Of a stretch of 64,000 nucleotides of DNA, positions 42,547 to 51,429 are shown in pieces (positions within the stretch are counted from its first letter, which is position 1; each line of letters begins with the position of its first letter). The notes under the pieces were generated by a model, which worked only from the letters and a program-made list of their open reading frames with translations, was not told the origin of the DNA and did not search any database. The DNA is from Lachnospiraceae bacterium. Lineage in GTDB: Bacteria; Bacillota; Clostridia; Lachnospirales; Lachnospiraceae. The stretch is taken from NCBI GenBank assembly GCA_900772845.1, contig CAAGSD010000006.1:1-64000 (forward strand), written 5' to 3'. The position numbers and the translations under genes were made by a program.

Positions 42547-43230
42547 ATGAAGAAAGCAATTTTGACAACAAAAGTTGGAATGACTCAGATCTTCAATGAA
42601 GATGGCGTGCTCGTTCCCGTAACCGTGCTTCAGGCTGGTCCCTGCGTGGTTACTCAGGTGAAGACCGTGGAGAATGATGGCTACAGTGCTGTACAGGTAG
42701 GCTTCGTTGACAAGAAGGATAAGGTTGTTAACAAGGATGCCAGCGGCAAGAAGCAGATCGTACACAGACATGGTGTTAACAAAGCAGAGCAGGGCCACTT
42801 CAAGAAGGCTGGCGTAAGCTCCAAGAGATATGTAAGAGAGTTCAAGTTTGAGAACGCTGAGGAGTACACCCTTGGTGCAGAGATCAAAGCTGACATCTTC
42901 GCTGCAGGCGACAAGGTAGACGCTTCCGCAATCTCCAAAGGTAAGGGCTTCCAGGGCGCAATCAAGAGATTTGGACAGCACAGAGGACCGATGGCTCATG
43001 GTTCCAAGTTCCATCGTCATCAGGGTTCCAATGGTGCATGTTCCTCCCCTAGCCGTGTATTCAAGGGCAAGGGAATGCCTGGACATATGGGTTGTGTAAA
43101 GGTAACTGTTCAGAATCTTGAGGTCGTAAGAGTAGATGCTGAGAAGAATCTGCTTCTGGTAAAGGGTGCAGTTCCCGGACCTAAGAAAGCTTTAGTAACC
43201 ATCAAAGAGACCGTTAAGGTTGAGGCATAG
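42547..43230 (+). CDS. rplC: 50S ribosomal protein L3
   Basis: 227 residues, slightly longer than the common 205-215. It starts MKKAILTTKVGMTQIF and carries the conserved loop region GPMAHGSKFHRHQGSNGA near the peptidyl transferase centre. AGGAGG precedes the ATG at 42547. An upstream in-frame ATG would translate the 20 bp repeats and is rejected. Confidence 0.97.
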   Translation: MKKAILTTKVGMTQIFNEDGVLVPVTVLQAGPCVVTQVKTVENDGYSAVQVGFVDKKDKVVNKDASGKKQIVHRHGVNKAEQGHFKKAGVSSKRYVREFKFENAEEYTLGAEIKADIFAAGDKVDASAISKGKGFQGAIKRFGQHRGPMAHGSKFHRHQGSNGACSSPSRVFKGKGMPGHMGCVKVTVQNLEVVRVDAEKNLLLVKGAVPGPKKALVTIKETVKVEA

Positions 43231-43256
43231 TTTAGGACGAAAGGAGGACCAATCAG

Positions 43257-43877
43257 ATGGCAAACGTATCTGTTTACAATATGGAAGGCAAAGAAGTTGG
43301 TACAATCGAATTAAACGATGCAGTGTTTGGTGTGGAAGTGAACGAGCACCTGGTACACATGGCAGTTGTACAGCAGCTTGCAAATAATCGTCAGGGAACT
43401 CAGAAAGCAAAGACCCGTTCTGAGGTATCCGGTGGCGGAAGAAAGCCCTGGAGACAGAAGGGAACCGGTCATGCAAGACAGGGTTCAACCAGATCTCCCC
43501 AGTGGGCAGGCGGCGGCGTAGTATTCGCTCCCGTTCCCAGAGATTACTCTTTCAAGCTTAACAAGAAAGAGAAGAGAGCAGCTCTGAAGTCTGCACTGAC
43601 CAGCAAGGTTCAGGGAAGCAGCCTGATCGTAGTTGATGAGCTGAAATTTGATGAGATCAAGACCAAGAACTTCACCAATGTTATGAATAACTTAAAGGTG
43701 GAAAAGGGACTGGTAGTGATCGCTGATAACGATACTAACGTAGTTATGTCCGCTAGAAACGTAGCTGATGTAGATACCACTCTGGTAAATACCATCAACG
43801 TTTACGACGTAATGAAGGCTAAGACAGTTGTCCTGACCAAGGATGCTGTTGCAAAGATTGAGGAGGTATACGCATAA
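43257..43877 (+). CDS. rplD: 50S ribosomal protein L4
   Basis: 206 residues. Typical loop GGGRKPWRQKGTGHARQGS, which lines the exit tunnel, followed by SPQWAGGGVVFAP. AAAGGAGG precedes the ATG. L4 represses the S10 operon in some bacteria; whether it does so here is not shown. The stop overlaps the rplW start by one base. Confidence 0.97.
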   Translation: MANVSVYNMEGKEVGTIELNDAVFGVEVNEHLVHMAVVQQLANNRQGTQKAKTRSEVSGGGRKPWRQKGTGHARQGSTRSPQWAGGGVVFAPVPRDYSFKLNKKEKRAALKSALTSKVQGSSLIVVDELKFDEIKTKNFTNVMNNLKVEKGLVVIADNDTNVVMSARNVADVDTTLVNTINVYDVMKAKTVVLTKDAVAKIEEVYA

Positions 43878-44176
43878 TGGCTGATATTAAATACTATGAT
43901 GTAATCCTCAAACCCGTTATTACCGAGAAGAGCATGGCAGGCATGGGCGAGAAGAAGTACACCTTCCTCGTTCACACCGAAGCTAACAAGTCTCAGATCA
44001 AAGAGGCTGTTGAGAAGATGTTCGAAGGTACCAAGGTTAAGAGTGTTAACACCATCAATATGGATGGCAAGAACAAGAGACGCGGAATGGTTACCGGCAA
44101 GACTGCCAAGACCAAGAAGGCAATTGTTCAGTTGACCGCAGATAGCAAAGAGATCGAGATCTTCGCAGGTCTGTAA
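43877..44176 (+). CDS. rplW: 50S ribosomal protein L23
   Basis: 99 residues. YDVILKPVITEKSM and the N-[KQ]-x-K segment KVKSVNTINM are typical. L23 sits at the exit of the peptide tunnel and docks trigger factor and SRP. It starts within the rplD stop (TAATG), suggesting translational coupling. Confidence 0.96.
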   Translation: MADIKYYDVILKPVITEKSMAGMGEKKYTFLVHTEANKSQIKEAVEKMFEGTKVKSVNTINMDGKNKRRGMVTGKTAKTKKAIVQLTADSKEIEIFAGL

Positions 44177-44256
44177 GAGTAAAGCTACTGCTTAAGATTC
44201 AAGTATGCGGCACATAAGGTGTACGCGCAAAAAATCATCGTAAAGGAGATACAGTA

Positions 44257-45099
44257 ATGGGAATTAAGACATACAACCCCTATACACCTTCCAGAAGAAA
44301 CATGACTGGTTCTGACTTCTCTGAGATCACCAAGACCTCTCCCGAGAAGAGCCTGTGTGTTTCCCTGAAGAAGAACTCCGGCCGTAACAATCAGGGTAAG
44401 ATCACTGTAAGACATCGCGGCGGCGGTTCCAGAAGAAAATACAGAATCATTGATTTCAAGAGATACAAGGATGGCATTCCTGCTACCGTAATCGGTATCG
44501 AGTACGATCCTAACAGAACAGCAAACATTGCGCTGATCTGCTACGAAGATGGTACAAAGTCCTATATCCTCGCTCCCGAAGGTCTGACCGACGGAATGAA
44601 GGTTATGAACGGTGCAGAGGCCGAGGTCAGAGTAGGTAACTGCTTACCTCTGTCCGAGATCCCTGTAGGTACTCAGGTACACAATATTGAGTTATATCCC
44701 GGCAAGGGCGGCCAGCTGGTTCGTTCTGCTGGTAACAGCGCACAGCTGATGGCAAAAGAAGGTAAGTACGCTACTCTTCGTCTTCCCTCCGGTGAGATGA
44801 GAATGGTTCCCCTGGTTTGCCGTGCAACTGTTGGTGTTGTAGGTAACGTTGATCATAGCCTGGTTAAGATCGGTAAAGCCGGACGTAAGCGTCACATGGG
44901 CATCCGCCCCACTGTACGTGGTTCCGTCATGAACCCCAACGACCATCCTCATGGTGGTGGTGAAGGTAAGACCGGTATCGGTCGTCCCGGCCCCAGCACA
45001 CCTTGGGGTAAACCTGCTCTTGGTCTGAAGACACGTAAATCTAAGAAGGCTTCCAACAAGCTGATCGTAAGAAGACGTGACGGCAGAGCAATCAAATAG
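44257..45099 (+). CDS. rplB: 50S ribosomal protein L2
   Basis: 280 residues, standard length. MGIKTYNPYTPSRRNMTGSD at the N-terminus and the conserved GVVGNVDHSL and MNPNDHPHGGGEGKTGIGR near the C-terminus, which include the peptidyl-transferase-associated histidine. AAAGGAG precedes the ATG. The 80 bp gap before it holds nothing recognisable. Confidence 0.97.
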   Translation: MGIKTYNPYTPSRRNMTGSDFSEITKTSPEKSLCVSLKKNSGRNNQGKITVRHRGGGSRRKYRIIDFKRYKDGIPATVIGIEYDPNRTANIALICYEDGTKSYILAPEGLTDGMKVMNGAEAEVRVGNCLPLSEIPVGTQVHNIELYPGKGGQLVRSAGNSAQLMAKEGKYATLRLPSGEMRMVPLVCRATVGVVGNVDHSLVKIGKAGRKRHMGIRPTVRGSVMNPNDHPHGGGEGKTGIGRPGPSTPWGKPALGLKTRKSKKASNKLIVRRRDGRAIK

Positions 45100-45115
45100 T
45101 TAAGGAGGAAAGATC

Positions 45116-45397
45116 ATGGCTAGATCACTGAAAAAAGGACCTTTCGCAGACGCAAGCCTGTTAAAGAAAGTCGACGCTTTAAATGCATCAGGACAGAAGC
45201 AGGTTATTAAGACCTGGTCCCGTCGTTCTACAATTTTCCCTTCCTTCGTAGGACATACGATTGCTGTTCATGATGGTAGAAAGCATGTTCCCGTATACGT
45301 TACTGAGGATATGGTTGGCCACAAGCTCGGTGAGTTCGTTGCAACCAGAACCTTCAGAGGTCACGGCAAGGACGAGAAGAAATCCAAGGTTAGATAA
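45116..45397 (+). CDS. rpsS: 30S ribosomal protein S19
   Basis: 93 residues. MARSLKKGPFADASLLKKV and GHKLGEFVATRTFRGH are typical. S19 forms a head complex with S13. AAGGAGG lies 9 bases before the ATG. Confidence 0.97.
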   Translation: MARSLKKGPFADASLLKKVDALNASGQKQVIKTWSRRSTIFPSFVGHTIAVHDGRKHVPVYVTEDMVGHKLGEFVATRTFRGHGKDEKKSKVR

Positions 45398-45575
45398 TTT
45401 AATTATTGACCTGGAGCTAAAAATATGCTATCTTATATAGATGGCTGGGAGAGCTATGCGCTCTCCCGAGGGTCTTCCCTCGAAAGAGGAAAGAAGACGG
45501 GATATTTTTGTGCGCAGCACTTAGGAAACACACGGGTGCGTTGCGCGGTTTCAGTTTGAAAGGAGGACCAAATCT
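45398..45575 (+). promoter_or_regulatory. rpsS-rplV gap with hairpins and weak internal promoter
   Basis: Contains a possible promoter TTGACC (45406-45411), 17 bp, TATCTT (45429-45434). A GC-rich hairpin GGGAGAGC / GCTCTCCC (45447-45467) follows, then a second stem GCGCAGCAC ... GTGCGTTGCGC (45512-45547). Such a gap is unusual between these two genes; a regulatory role or re-initiation of transcription is inferred. Confidence 0.5.
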
Positions 45576-45965
45576 ATGGCTAAAGGACATAGATCCCAAA
45601 TTAAGAGAGAAAGAAACGCTCAGAAAGATACAAGACCTTCAGCTAAGCTGTCTTACGCAAGAGTATCTGTTCAGAAGGCTTGTTTCGTATTAGATGCCAT
45701 CAGAGGCAAAGATGTACAGACTGCACTTGGTATTCTGGAGTACAATCCCAGATATGCTTCCAGCCTGATCAAGAAGCTGCTTGAGTCAGCAATCGCTAAT
45801 GCTGAGAACAACAACGGTATGAATACCGAGAACCTTTATGTTGCAGAGTGCTTTGCGAACAAAGGACCTACCATGAAGAGAGTAAAGCCCAGAGCACAGG
45901 GCAGAGCTTATAGAATCGAAAAGAGAATGAGCCACATTACCATCGTTCTTGATGAGAAGAAGTAG
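45576..45965 (+). CDS. rplV: 50S ribosomal protein L22
   Basis: 129 residues. MAKGHRSQIKRERN, ARVSVQKACFVLDAIRGKDV and the tunnel loop ending AQGRAYRIEKRMSHITIVL are typical of L22. AAAGGAGGA precedes the ATG. Confidence 0.97.
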   Translation: MAKGHRSQIKRERNAQKDTRPSAKLSYARVSVQKACFVLDAIRGKDVQTALGILEYNPRYASSLIKKLLESAIANAENNNGMNTENLYVAECFANKGPTMKRVKPRAQGRAYRIEKRMSHITIVLDEKK

Positions 45966-45987
45966 GGAAAGGAGCTATTAAAAGTTT

Positions 45988-46647
45988 ATGGGACAGAAAG
46001 TTAATCCTCACGGCCTGAGAGTCGGTGTTATTAAAGATTGGGATTCCAAGTGGTACGCTGATGCGGAGTTTTCCGATTACCTGGTAGAAGACTACAACAT
46101 CAGAAAGTTCCTGAAGAAGAAATTATACAGTGCAGGTGTTTCCAAGATCGAGATCGAAAGAGCATCTGACAGAGTAAAGGTTATCATCTATACTGCTAAG
46201 CCCGGTGTTGTGATCGGTAAGGGCGGTGCTGAGATCGAAGTAACCAAGAAAGAACTTTCCAAGTTAACCGACAAGAAGGTTATGGTTGACATCAAAGAGA
46301 TCAAGAGACCTGACAGAGATGCACAGCTGGTAGCTGAGAACATCGCTCAGCAGCTGGAGAACCGTGTATCCTTCAGACGTGCAATGAAGTCCTGCATGGG
46401 CAGAACCATGAAGTCTGGTGCTATGGGTATCAAGACCTGCTGTTCTGGTCGTCTGGGCGGCGCTGATATCGCTCGTGCTGAGTTCTACAGCGAGGGAACC
46501 ATTCCTCTGCAGACCCTGAGAGCAGATATCGACTATGGTTTTGCTGAAGCAAACACCACCTATGGTAAAGTTGGAGTTAAAGTTTGGATTTATAAAGGCG
46601 AGATACTTCCTACAAAAGGAAATCAGATGGAAGGGAGCGATAAATAA
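45988..46647 (+). CDS. rpsC: 30S ribosomal protein S3
   Basis: 219 residues. N-terminal MGQKVNPHGLRVGVIKDWDS, a KH domain with GVVIGKGGAEI, and the S3 C-terminal domain GRLGGADIARAE. S3 lines the mRNA entry site. AAAGGAG precedes the ATG; the stop overlaps the rplP start (TAATG). Confidence 0.97.
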   Translation: MGQKVNPHGLRVGVIKDWDSKWYADAEFSDYLVEDYNIRKFLKKKLYSAGVSKIEIERASDRVKVIIYTAKPGVVIGKGGAEIEVTKKELSKLTDKKVMVDIKEIKRPDRDAQLVAENIAQQLENRVSFRRAMKSCMGRTMKSGAMGIKTCCSGRLGGADIARAEFYSEGTIPLQTLRADIDYGFAEANTTYGKVGVKVWIYKGEILPTKGNQMEGSDK

Positions 46648-47078
46648 TGTTAATGCCGAAGAGAGTAAAACGTCGTAAACAGTTCCGTGGATCCATGGCC
46701 GGAAAAGCTTCCAGAGGTAACACCCTGGCATATGGCGAATTTGGTCTGGTTGCTACAGAACCCTGCTGGATCAAGTCTAATCAGATTGAGGCAGCCCGTA
46801 TTGCGCTTACCCGTTATACCAAGCGTACCGGTAAAGTATGGATTAAGATTTTCCCCGATAAGCCCGTAACTGTAAAGCCTCTCGGTACTCGTATGGGTTC
46901 CGGTAAAGGCGCTGTAGATTGCTGGGTAGCAGTTGTTAAGCCCGGACGTGTAATGTTCGAGATCGCTGGTGTTCCCGAAGAGGACGCTCGTGAAGCATTA
47001 CGTCTTGCTATGCACAAGCTCCCTTGTAAGTGTAAGATCATTGCTAAGGCAGATGTGGAAGGCGGTGTGACAGAATGA
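46647..47078 (+). CDS. rplP: 50S ribosomal protein L16
   Basis: 143 residues. MLMPKRVKRRKQFRGSMAGK is the usual start. The segment IFPDKPVTVKPLGTRMGSGK contains the conserved arginine region. L16 positions the A-site tRNA. Its start overlaps the rpsC stop by one base, and its stop overlaps the rpmC ATG. Confidence 0.97.
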   Translation: MLMPKRVKRRKQFRGSMAGKASRGNTLAYGEFGLVATEPCWIKSNQIEAARIALTRYTKRTGKVWIKIFPDKPVTVKPLGTRMGSGKGAVDCWVAVVKPGRVMFEIAGVPEEDAREALRLAMHKLPCKCKIIAKADVEGGVTE

Positions 47079-47278
47079 AATCAAATAAATTTGTAGAAGA
47101 ATTGAAGACAAAGTCCGATGCAGAACTGGCACAGGAACTGGTAGCTGCTAAAAAAGAACTTTTCAATTTGAGATTCCAGAACGCAACCAATCAGTTAGAT
47201 AATACTGCAAGAATCAAAGAAGTAAGAAGAAACATTGCACGTATTCAGACTGTTATCACCGAGAAGGCTAGAGCGTAA
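47075..47278 (+). CDS. rpmC: 50S ribosomal protein L29
   Basis: 67 residues. Two-helix protein with LVAAKKELFNLRFQNATNQ, the L29 signature. It overlaps rplP by four bases (ATGA), so translation is probably coupled. Confidence 0.96.
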   Translation: MKSNKFVEELKTKSDAELAQELVAAKKELFNLRFQNATNQLDNTARIKEVRRNIARIQTVITEKARA

Positions 47279-47308
47279 CGCGTGGGTGCGTAGAAAGGAG
47301 ATCAAACC

Positions 47309-47563
47309 GTGGAAAGAAATTTGAGAAAAACACGTACTGGTAAGGTTATCAGTAATAAGATGGATAAAACTATTGTAGTTGCAATCGAAGAGCATGTTAA
47401 GCATCCCCTTTACAAAAAGATCGTAAAGGACACCTACAAGCTGAAGGCTCATGATGAGAACAACGAGTGCAACATTGGCGATATCGTAAAAGTTATGGAG
47501 ACAAGACCCCTGTCCAAGGACAAGAGATGGAGACTTGTTGAGATCGTAGAAAAAGCTAAATAA
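47309..47563 (+). CDS. rpsQ: 30S ribosomal protein S17
   Basis: 84 residues. RNLRKTRTGKVISNKMDKT and IVVAIEEHVKHPLY are typical of S17. The start codon is GTG at 47309, with AAAGGAG 9 bases upstream. Confidence 0.96.
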   Translation: MERNLRKTRTGKVISNKMDKTIVVAIEEHVKHPLYKKIVKDTYKLKAHDENNECNIGDIVKVMETRPLSKDKRWRLVEIVEKAK

Positions 47564-47620
47564 ATTAGCACCGAATATTAAGTTTGTAAGAAACCGCGGA
47601 AGCGGTGAAGGAGGAATAAC

Positions 47621-47989
47621 ATGGTTCAGCAGGAAAGTAGACTGAAAGTTGCTGATAACACCGGCGCAAAAGAGTTACTTTGCATTCGTGTTATGGGCGG
47701 TTCTACCAGAAGATATGCACAGATCGGCGACGTGATTGTTGCTTCCGTTAAAGATGCAACACCAGGTGGCGTTGTAAAAAAAGGTGATGTAGTAAAGGCA
47801 GTTGTAGTTCGTTCCGTAAAGGGCGCTCGTCGTAAAGACGGTTCTTACATCAAGTTTGATGAGAACGCTGCAGTTATCATCAAAGATGACAAGACTCCCA
47901 GAGGAACCCGTATCTTTGGGCCGGTTGCAAGAGAGCTTCGTGAGAAACAGTTCATGAAAATTGTTTCCTTGGCTCCCGAAGTATTATAA
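47621..47989 (+). CDS. rplN: 50S ribosomal protein L14
   Basis: 122 residues, standard length. MVQQESRLKVADNTGAKEL and the basic GARRKDGSYIKFDENAAV are typical. First gene of the classical spc cluster. AAGGAGG precedes the ATG. Confidence 0.97.
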   Translation: MVQQESRLKVADNTGAKELLCIRVMGGSTRRYAQIGDVIVASVKDATPGGVVKKGDVVKAVVVRSVKGARRKDGSYIKFDENAAVIIKDDKTPRGTRIFGPVARELREKQFMKIVSLAPEVL

Positions 47990-48001
47990 GGAGGTTGCCA
48001 C

Positions 48002-48313
48002 ATGTCTACAATGAAAATTAAGAAGGGCGACACCGTTAAGGTTATCGCTGGTAAAGACTTAGGTACAGAGGGCAAGGTTCTCTCTGTAGACGTAAAGAAT
48101 CATAAAGTCCTGGTTGAGGGCGTTAACAAGATCACAAAGCATGCAAAGCCTTCTCAGGCAAACCCCAATGGCGGTATTGTTGAGAAAGAAGCTCCTATTG
48201 ATATTTCAAACGTTATGCTTGTTGTAAAAGGCAAGACCACAAGAGTTGGCTTCAAGGTTGAAGACGGCAAGAAAGTACGTTTCGCAAAGTCAACAGGCGA
48301 AGTGATTGACTAA
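48002..48313 (+). CDS. rplX: 50S ribosomal protein L24
   Basis: 103 residues. A KOW motif near the N-terminus (KKGDTVKVIAGKDLGTEGKV) and KHAKPSQANPNGGIVEKEAP identify L24, an assembly initiator. AAGGAGG precedes the ATG. Confidence 0.97.
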   Translation: MSTMKIKKGDTVKVIAGKDLGTEGKVLSVDVKNHKVLVEGVNKITKHAKPSQANPNGGIVEKEAPIDISNVMLVVKGKTTRVGFKVEDGKKVRFAKSTGEVID

Positions 48314-48336
48314 TCAATAGGAAGGAGGAAATATAA

Positions 48337-48876
48337 GTGAGCAGACTGAAAGATTTATATAACAATGAGATCGTCGATGCTATGACCAAGAAGTTCGGTT
48401 ACGCTAATGTAATGGAAGTTCCCAAGCTCGACAAGATCGTTATCAACATGGGTGTTGGTGAAGCAAAAGAAAACGCTAAGATCCTTGAGAATGCAGTTGC
48501 TGATATGGAAGCTATCACCGGACAGAAGGCAGTTCTGACCAAGGCTAAGAATTCCGTAGCAAACTTCAAGATCCGTGAGGGTATGCCTATCGGATGTAAG
48601 ACCACTCTGCGTGGTGAGAAGATGTATGAGTTCCTGGATCGTCTGGTTAACCTCGCTCTTCCTCGTGTCCGTGACTTCAGAGGCGTTAACCCTAACGCAT
48701 TCGACGGCAGAGGTAACTATGCACTCGGTATCAAAGAGCAGTTCATCTTCCCTGAGATCGAGTACGATAAGATCGACAAGACCAGAGGTATGGATATCAT
48801 TTTCGTAACAACTGCTAAGACCGACGAAGAGGCACGTGAGCTGCTGAGACTGTTCAACATGCCTTTCGCAAAGTAA
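48337..48876 (+). CDS. rplE: 50S ribosomal protein L5
   Basis: 179 residues. Conserved KIVINMGVGEAKENAK, GQKAVLTKAKNSVANFKIRE and the C-terminal GMDIIFVTTAKTDEEAREL. It binds 5S rRNA. The start is GTG at 48337 with AAGGAGG 9 bases upstream. Confidence 0.97.
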   Translation: MSRLKDLYNNEIVDAMTKKFGYANVMEVPKLDKIVINMGVGEAKENAKILENAVADMEAITGQKAVLTKAKNSVANFKIREGMPIGCKTTLRGEKMYEFLDRLVNLALPRVRDFRGVNPNAFDGRGNYALGIKEQFIFPEIEYDKIDKTRGMDIIFVTTAKTDEEARELLRLFNMPFAK

Positions 48877-48894
48877 TCAAGGAGGTAAATTCTG

Positions 48895-49080
48895 ATGGCA
48901 AAGACATCAATGAAGATTAAACAGCAGCGCAAACCTAAGTTCTCTACTCAGGCTTATACCCGTTGCAAGATTTGTGGTCGTCCCCACTCTGTACTGAAAA
49001 AATACGGAATTTGCCGTGTTTGCTTCCGTGAACTGGCATACAAGGGCGAGATCCCCGGAGTTAAGAAGGCATCTTGGTAA
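48895..49080 (+). CDS. rpsZ: 30S ribosomal protein S14, zinc type
   Basis: 61 residues, the short zinc-binding form of S14. Cysteines C24, C27, C40 and C43 (RCKICGRP, GICRVC) make a zinc ribbon. AAGGAGG precedes the ATG. A 383 bp hairpin-rich gap follows, very unusual inside the spc cluster. Confidence 0.96.
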   Translation: MAKTSMKIKQQRKPKFSTQAYTRCKICGRPHSVLKKYGICRVCFRELAYKGEIPGVKKASW

Positions 49081-49349
49081 GAGCAAAAAGATTTTCTAAG
49101 CCAGCAAAATACGCTGGCTAACAAAATCTAAGTTTTGCTCCTAAGAGAATTTTCCGCAAGCGAAAAATTCTCCGGAATGAAAAGTAATTCTAAGGCGTCG
49201 AAAGACGCCGCCTAAGAATTACTAAGTTTCATCCCTAAGAGAATTCCTTCGGAATTCTCCGAGAGGCTGACAAAATCTAAGTTTCGCTCCTAAGAGAATT
49301 TTGCAGGGCAAAATTCTCCGAGACGAAAAGAAATTCCTTCGGGATTTTC
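49081..49349. repeat. Cluster of six hairpins between rpsZ and rpsH
   Basis: No gene. Hairpins: 49081-49140 (60 bases, GAGCAAAA/TTTTGCTC outside, GCCAGC/GCTGGC inside); 49145-49172; 49178-49232 (AGTAATTCT/AGAATTACT, GGCGTC/GACGCC); 49239-49259 (GAGAATTCC/GGAATTCTC); 49294-49318 (GAGAATTTTGC/GCAAAATTCTC); 49330-49349. The block around CTAAGTTTYGCTCCTAAG is repeated at about 49122-49153 and 49272-49303. A relative occurs at 59381-59440. Confidence 0.85.
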
Positions 49350-49463
49350 CGGAGCGAAAAGTTTTAAATTAGTTTATAAGAGTAATCTTATAATATAGAT
49401 GGTATATACAAAGTGTATGTACTGAGCATGATTCAAGTCAAATAATAAGGAGGAAACTAAATC

Positions 49464-49865
49464 ATGACAATGAGCGATCCTATCGCAGATATGCTTACAA
49501 GAATCCGTAATGCAAATACTGCAAAACACGACACCGTAGACGTACCTTCTTCCAAGATGAAGCTGGCTATCGCACAGATTCTGCTGGACGAGGGATATAT
49601 TAAGAAGTACGACATCGTTGAAGACGGTGGTTTCAAGACCATCCACATCACTCTGAAGTACGGCGCAGACAAGAACGAGAAGATCATCTCCGGTATCAAG
49701 AGAATTTCCAAGCCCGGCTTACGTGTATACGCTGGTAAGGAAGATCTGCCTAAGGTTCTTGGCGGTCTGGGTATTGCTATCATCTCTACCAACCAGGGTG
49801 TTATCACCGACAAGAAGGCTCGTGAGCTTCAGGTTGGCGGCGAAGTATTAGCATTCGTTTGGTAA
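49464..49865 (+). CDS. rpsH: 30S ribosomal protein S8
   Basis: 133 residues. MTMSDPIADMLTRIRNAN and the C-terminal GVITDKKARELQVGGEVLAF are typical. S8 binds 16S helix 21 and, in other bacteria, represses spc translation. AAGGAGG precedes the ATG after the hairpin cluster. Confidence 0.97.
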   Translation: MTMSDPIADMLTRIRNANTAKHDTVDVPSSKMKLAIAQILLDEGYIKKYDIVEDGGFKTIHITLKYGADKNEKIISGIKRISKPGLRVYAGKEDLPKVLGGLGIAIISTNQGVITDKKARELQVGGEVLAFVW

Positions 49866-49918
49866 GGATGAAAAGATTTTAGCAACTATTGTAAGTTAGT
49901 AAATTAGGAGGTACGGGC

Positions 49919-50461
49919 ATGTCCAGAATAGGTAGAATGCCAATCGCAATTCCTGCAGGTGTTACTGTAGAGGTTGCAGAAAATAATAAAGTGACTGTGA
50001 AAGGTCCCAAGGGTACTCTGGTAAGAGTATTACCCTCTGAGATGGATATTAAAGTAGAGGGAGCAGAAGTTCTCGTAAGCAGACCCAACGATCTGAAGAA
50101 GATGAAGTCTCTTCACGGTCTGACCAGAACTCTGATCCACAACATGGTAGTAGGTGTTACCGATGGCTTCGAGAAGAAGCTGGAGGTAAATGGTGTTGGT
50201 TACAGAGCTGCTAAGTCCGGCAAGAAGCTGACCCTGAACCTTGGTTACTCTCATCCCGTAGAGATGATCGATCCTGAAGGCATCGAGACTGTAGTCGATG
50301 GTCAGAACCTGATCACCGTTAAGGGTATCGACAAAGAAAAAGTTGGCCAGTTTGCAGCTGAGATCCGCGACAAGAGAAGACCTGAGCCTTATAAGGGCAA
50401 GGGTATCAAGTATGCCGATGAGACCATCAGACGTAAAGTTGGTAAGACTGGTAAGAAATAA
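49919..50461 (+). CDS. rplF: 50S ribosomal protein L6
   Basis: 180 residues. SRIGRMPIAIPAGVTVEVAE, NGVGYRAAKSGKKLTLNLGY and the C-terminal RRPEPYKGKGIKY are the L6 signatures. GGAGG precedes the ATG. Confidence 0.97.
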   Translation: MSRIGRMPIAIPAGVTVEVAENNKVTVKGPKGTLVRVLPSEMDIKVEGAEVLVSRPNDLKKMKSLHGLTRTLIHNMVVGVTDGFEKKLEVNGVGYRAAKSGKKLTLNLGYSHPVEMIDPEGIETVVDGQNLITVKGIDKEKVGQFAAEIRDKRRPEPYKGKGIKYADETIRRKVGKTGKK

Positions 50462-50481
50462 TAGATAAGGAGAGTATGAAG

Positions 50482-50850
50482 ATGGTTAGTAAAGAGTCCA
50501 GACAGTTAGTACGTGCTAAAAAGCACATGAAAATCCGTAACCGCTTCAGCGGCACTGCTGAAAGACCTCGTCTTGCAGTGTTCAGAAGCAATAATCATAT
50601 GTATGCTCAAATTATCGACGATACAGTTGGTAACACCTTAGTATCTGCTTCCACTCTTGAGAAAGAGATCAAGGCAGAGCTGGAGAAGACCAATAACGTT
50701 GATGCAGCAGCATATCTTGGAACTGTGATCGCAAAGAGAGCAATCGAAAAAGGTATCAAGGAAGTTGTTTTCGACCGTGGCGGTTTCATTTATCAGGGTA
50801 AAGTAGCAGCTTTAGCCGATGCAGCCAGAGAAGCTGGCCTGGAATTCTAG
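50482..50850 (+). CDS. rplR: 50S ribosomal protein L18
   Basis: 122 residues. RLAVFRSNNHMYAQIIDD and VVFDRGGFIYQGKVAALADA are typical; L18 binds 5S rRNA. I choose the second ATG (50482) because AAGGAG ends 9 bases before it but only 3 before the ATG at 50476. Confidence 0.95.
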   Translation: MVSKESRQLVRAKKHMKIRNRFSGTAERPRLAVFRSNNHMYAQIIDDTVGNTLVSASTLEKEIKAELEKTNNVDAAAYLGTVIAKRAIEKGIKEVVFDRGGFIYQGKVAALADAAREAGLEF

Positions 50851-50871
50851 GAAAGGAAAGAGGAATACACC

Positions 50872-51381
50872 ATGAAACACACAATCATAGATGCAAGCCA
50901 GTTAGAGTTAAATGATAAAGTTGTTACCATCAAGCGTGTAACCAAGACCGTTAAGGGTGGTCGTAACATGAGATTCACCGCTCTGGTAGTTGTTGGTGAC
51001 GGCAACGGCCATGTAGGCGCTGGTCTGGGAAAGGCTGTAGAAATTCCCGAAGCTATCCGTAAGGGTAAGGAAGACGCTGTAAAGCACATCGTTGAGATCA
51101 ACCTGGATGAGAACAATTCCATCACCCATGATTTCATCGGTAAGTATGGTTCTGCTAACGTTTTACTGAAGAAGGCTCCCGAAGGTACCGGTATCATCGC
51201 TGGTGGTCCCGCTCGTGTCGTTTGTGAGCTCGCAGGTATCAAGAATATCCGTACCAAGTCTCTTGGCTCCAACAATAAGCAGAACGTTGTTCTTGCAACC
51301 ATCTCCGGTTTAAGCCAGATCAAGGCTCCCGAAGAAGTAGCAAAGAATCGTGGAAAATCTGTTGAGGAAGTTCTGGCGTAA
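50872..51381 (+). CDS. rpsE: 30S ribosomal protein S5
   Basis: 169 residues. VTKTVKGGRNMRFTALVVVG and GSANVLLKKAPEGTGIIAGG identify S5, an accuracy-related protein at the mRNA channel. AAAGAGGA lies before the ATG. Confidence 0.97.
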   Translation: MKHTIIDASQLELNDKVVTIKRVTKTVKGGRNMRFTALVVVGDGNGHVGAGLGKAVEIPEAIRKGKEDAVKHIVEINLDENNSITHDFIGKYGSANVLLKKAPEGTGIIAGGPARVVCELAGIKNIRTKSLGSNNKQNVVLATISGLSQIKAPEEVAKNRGKSVEEVLA

Positions 51382-51429
51382 GCCGGATCTTCCCGTTAAG
51401 TTGACAGGGCCAACAGAAAGGAGTAGAGT

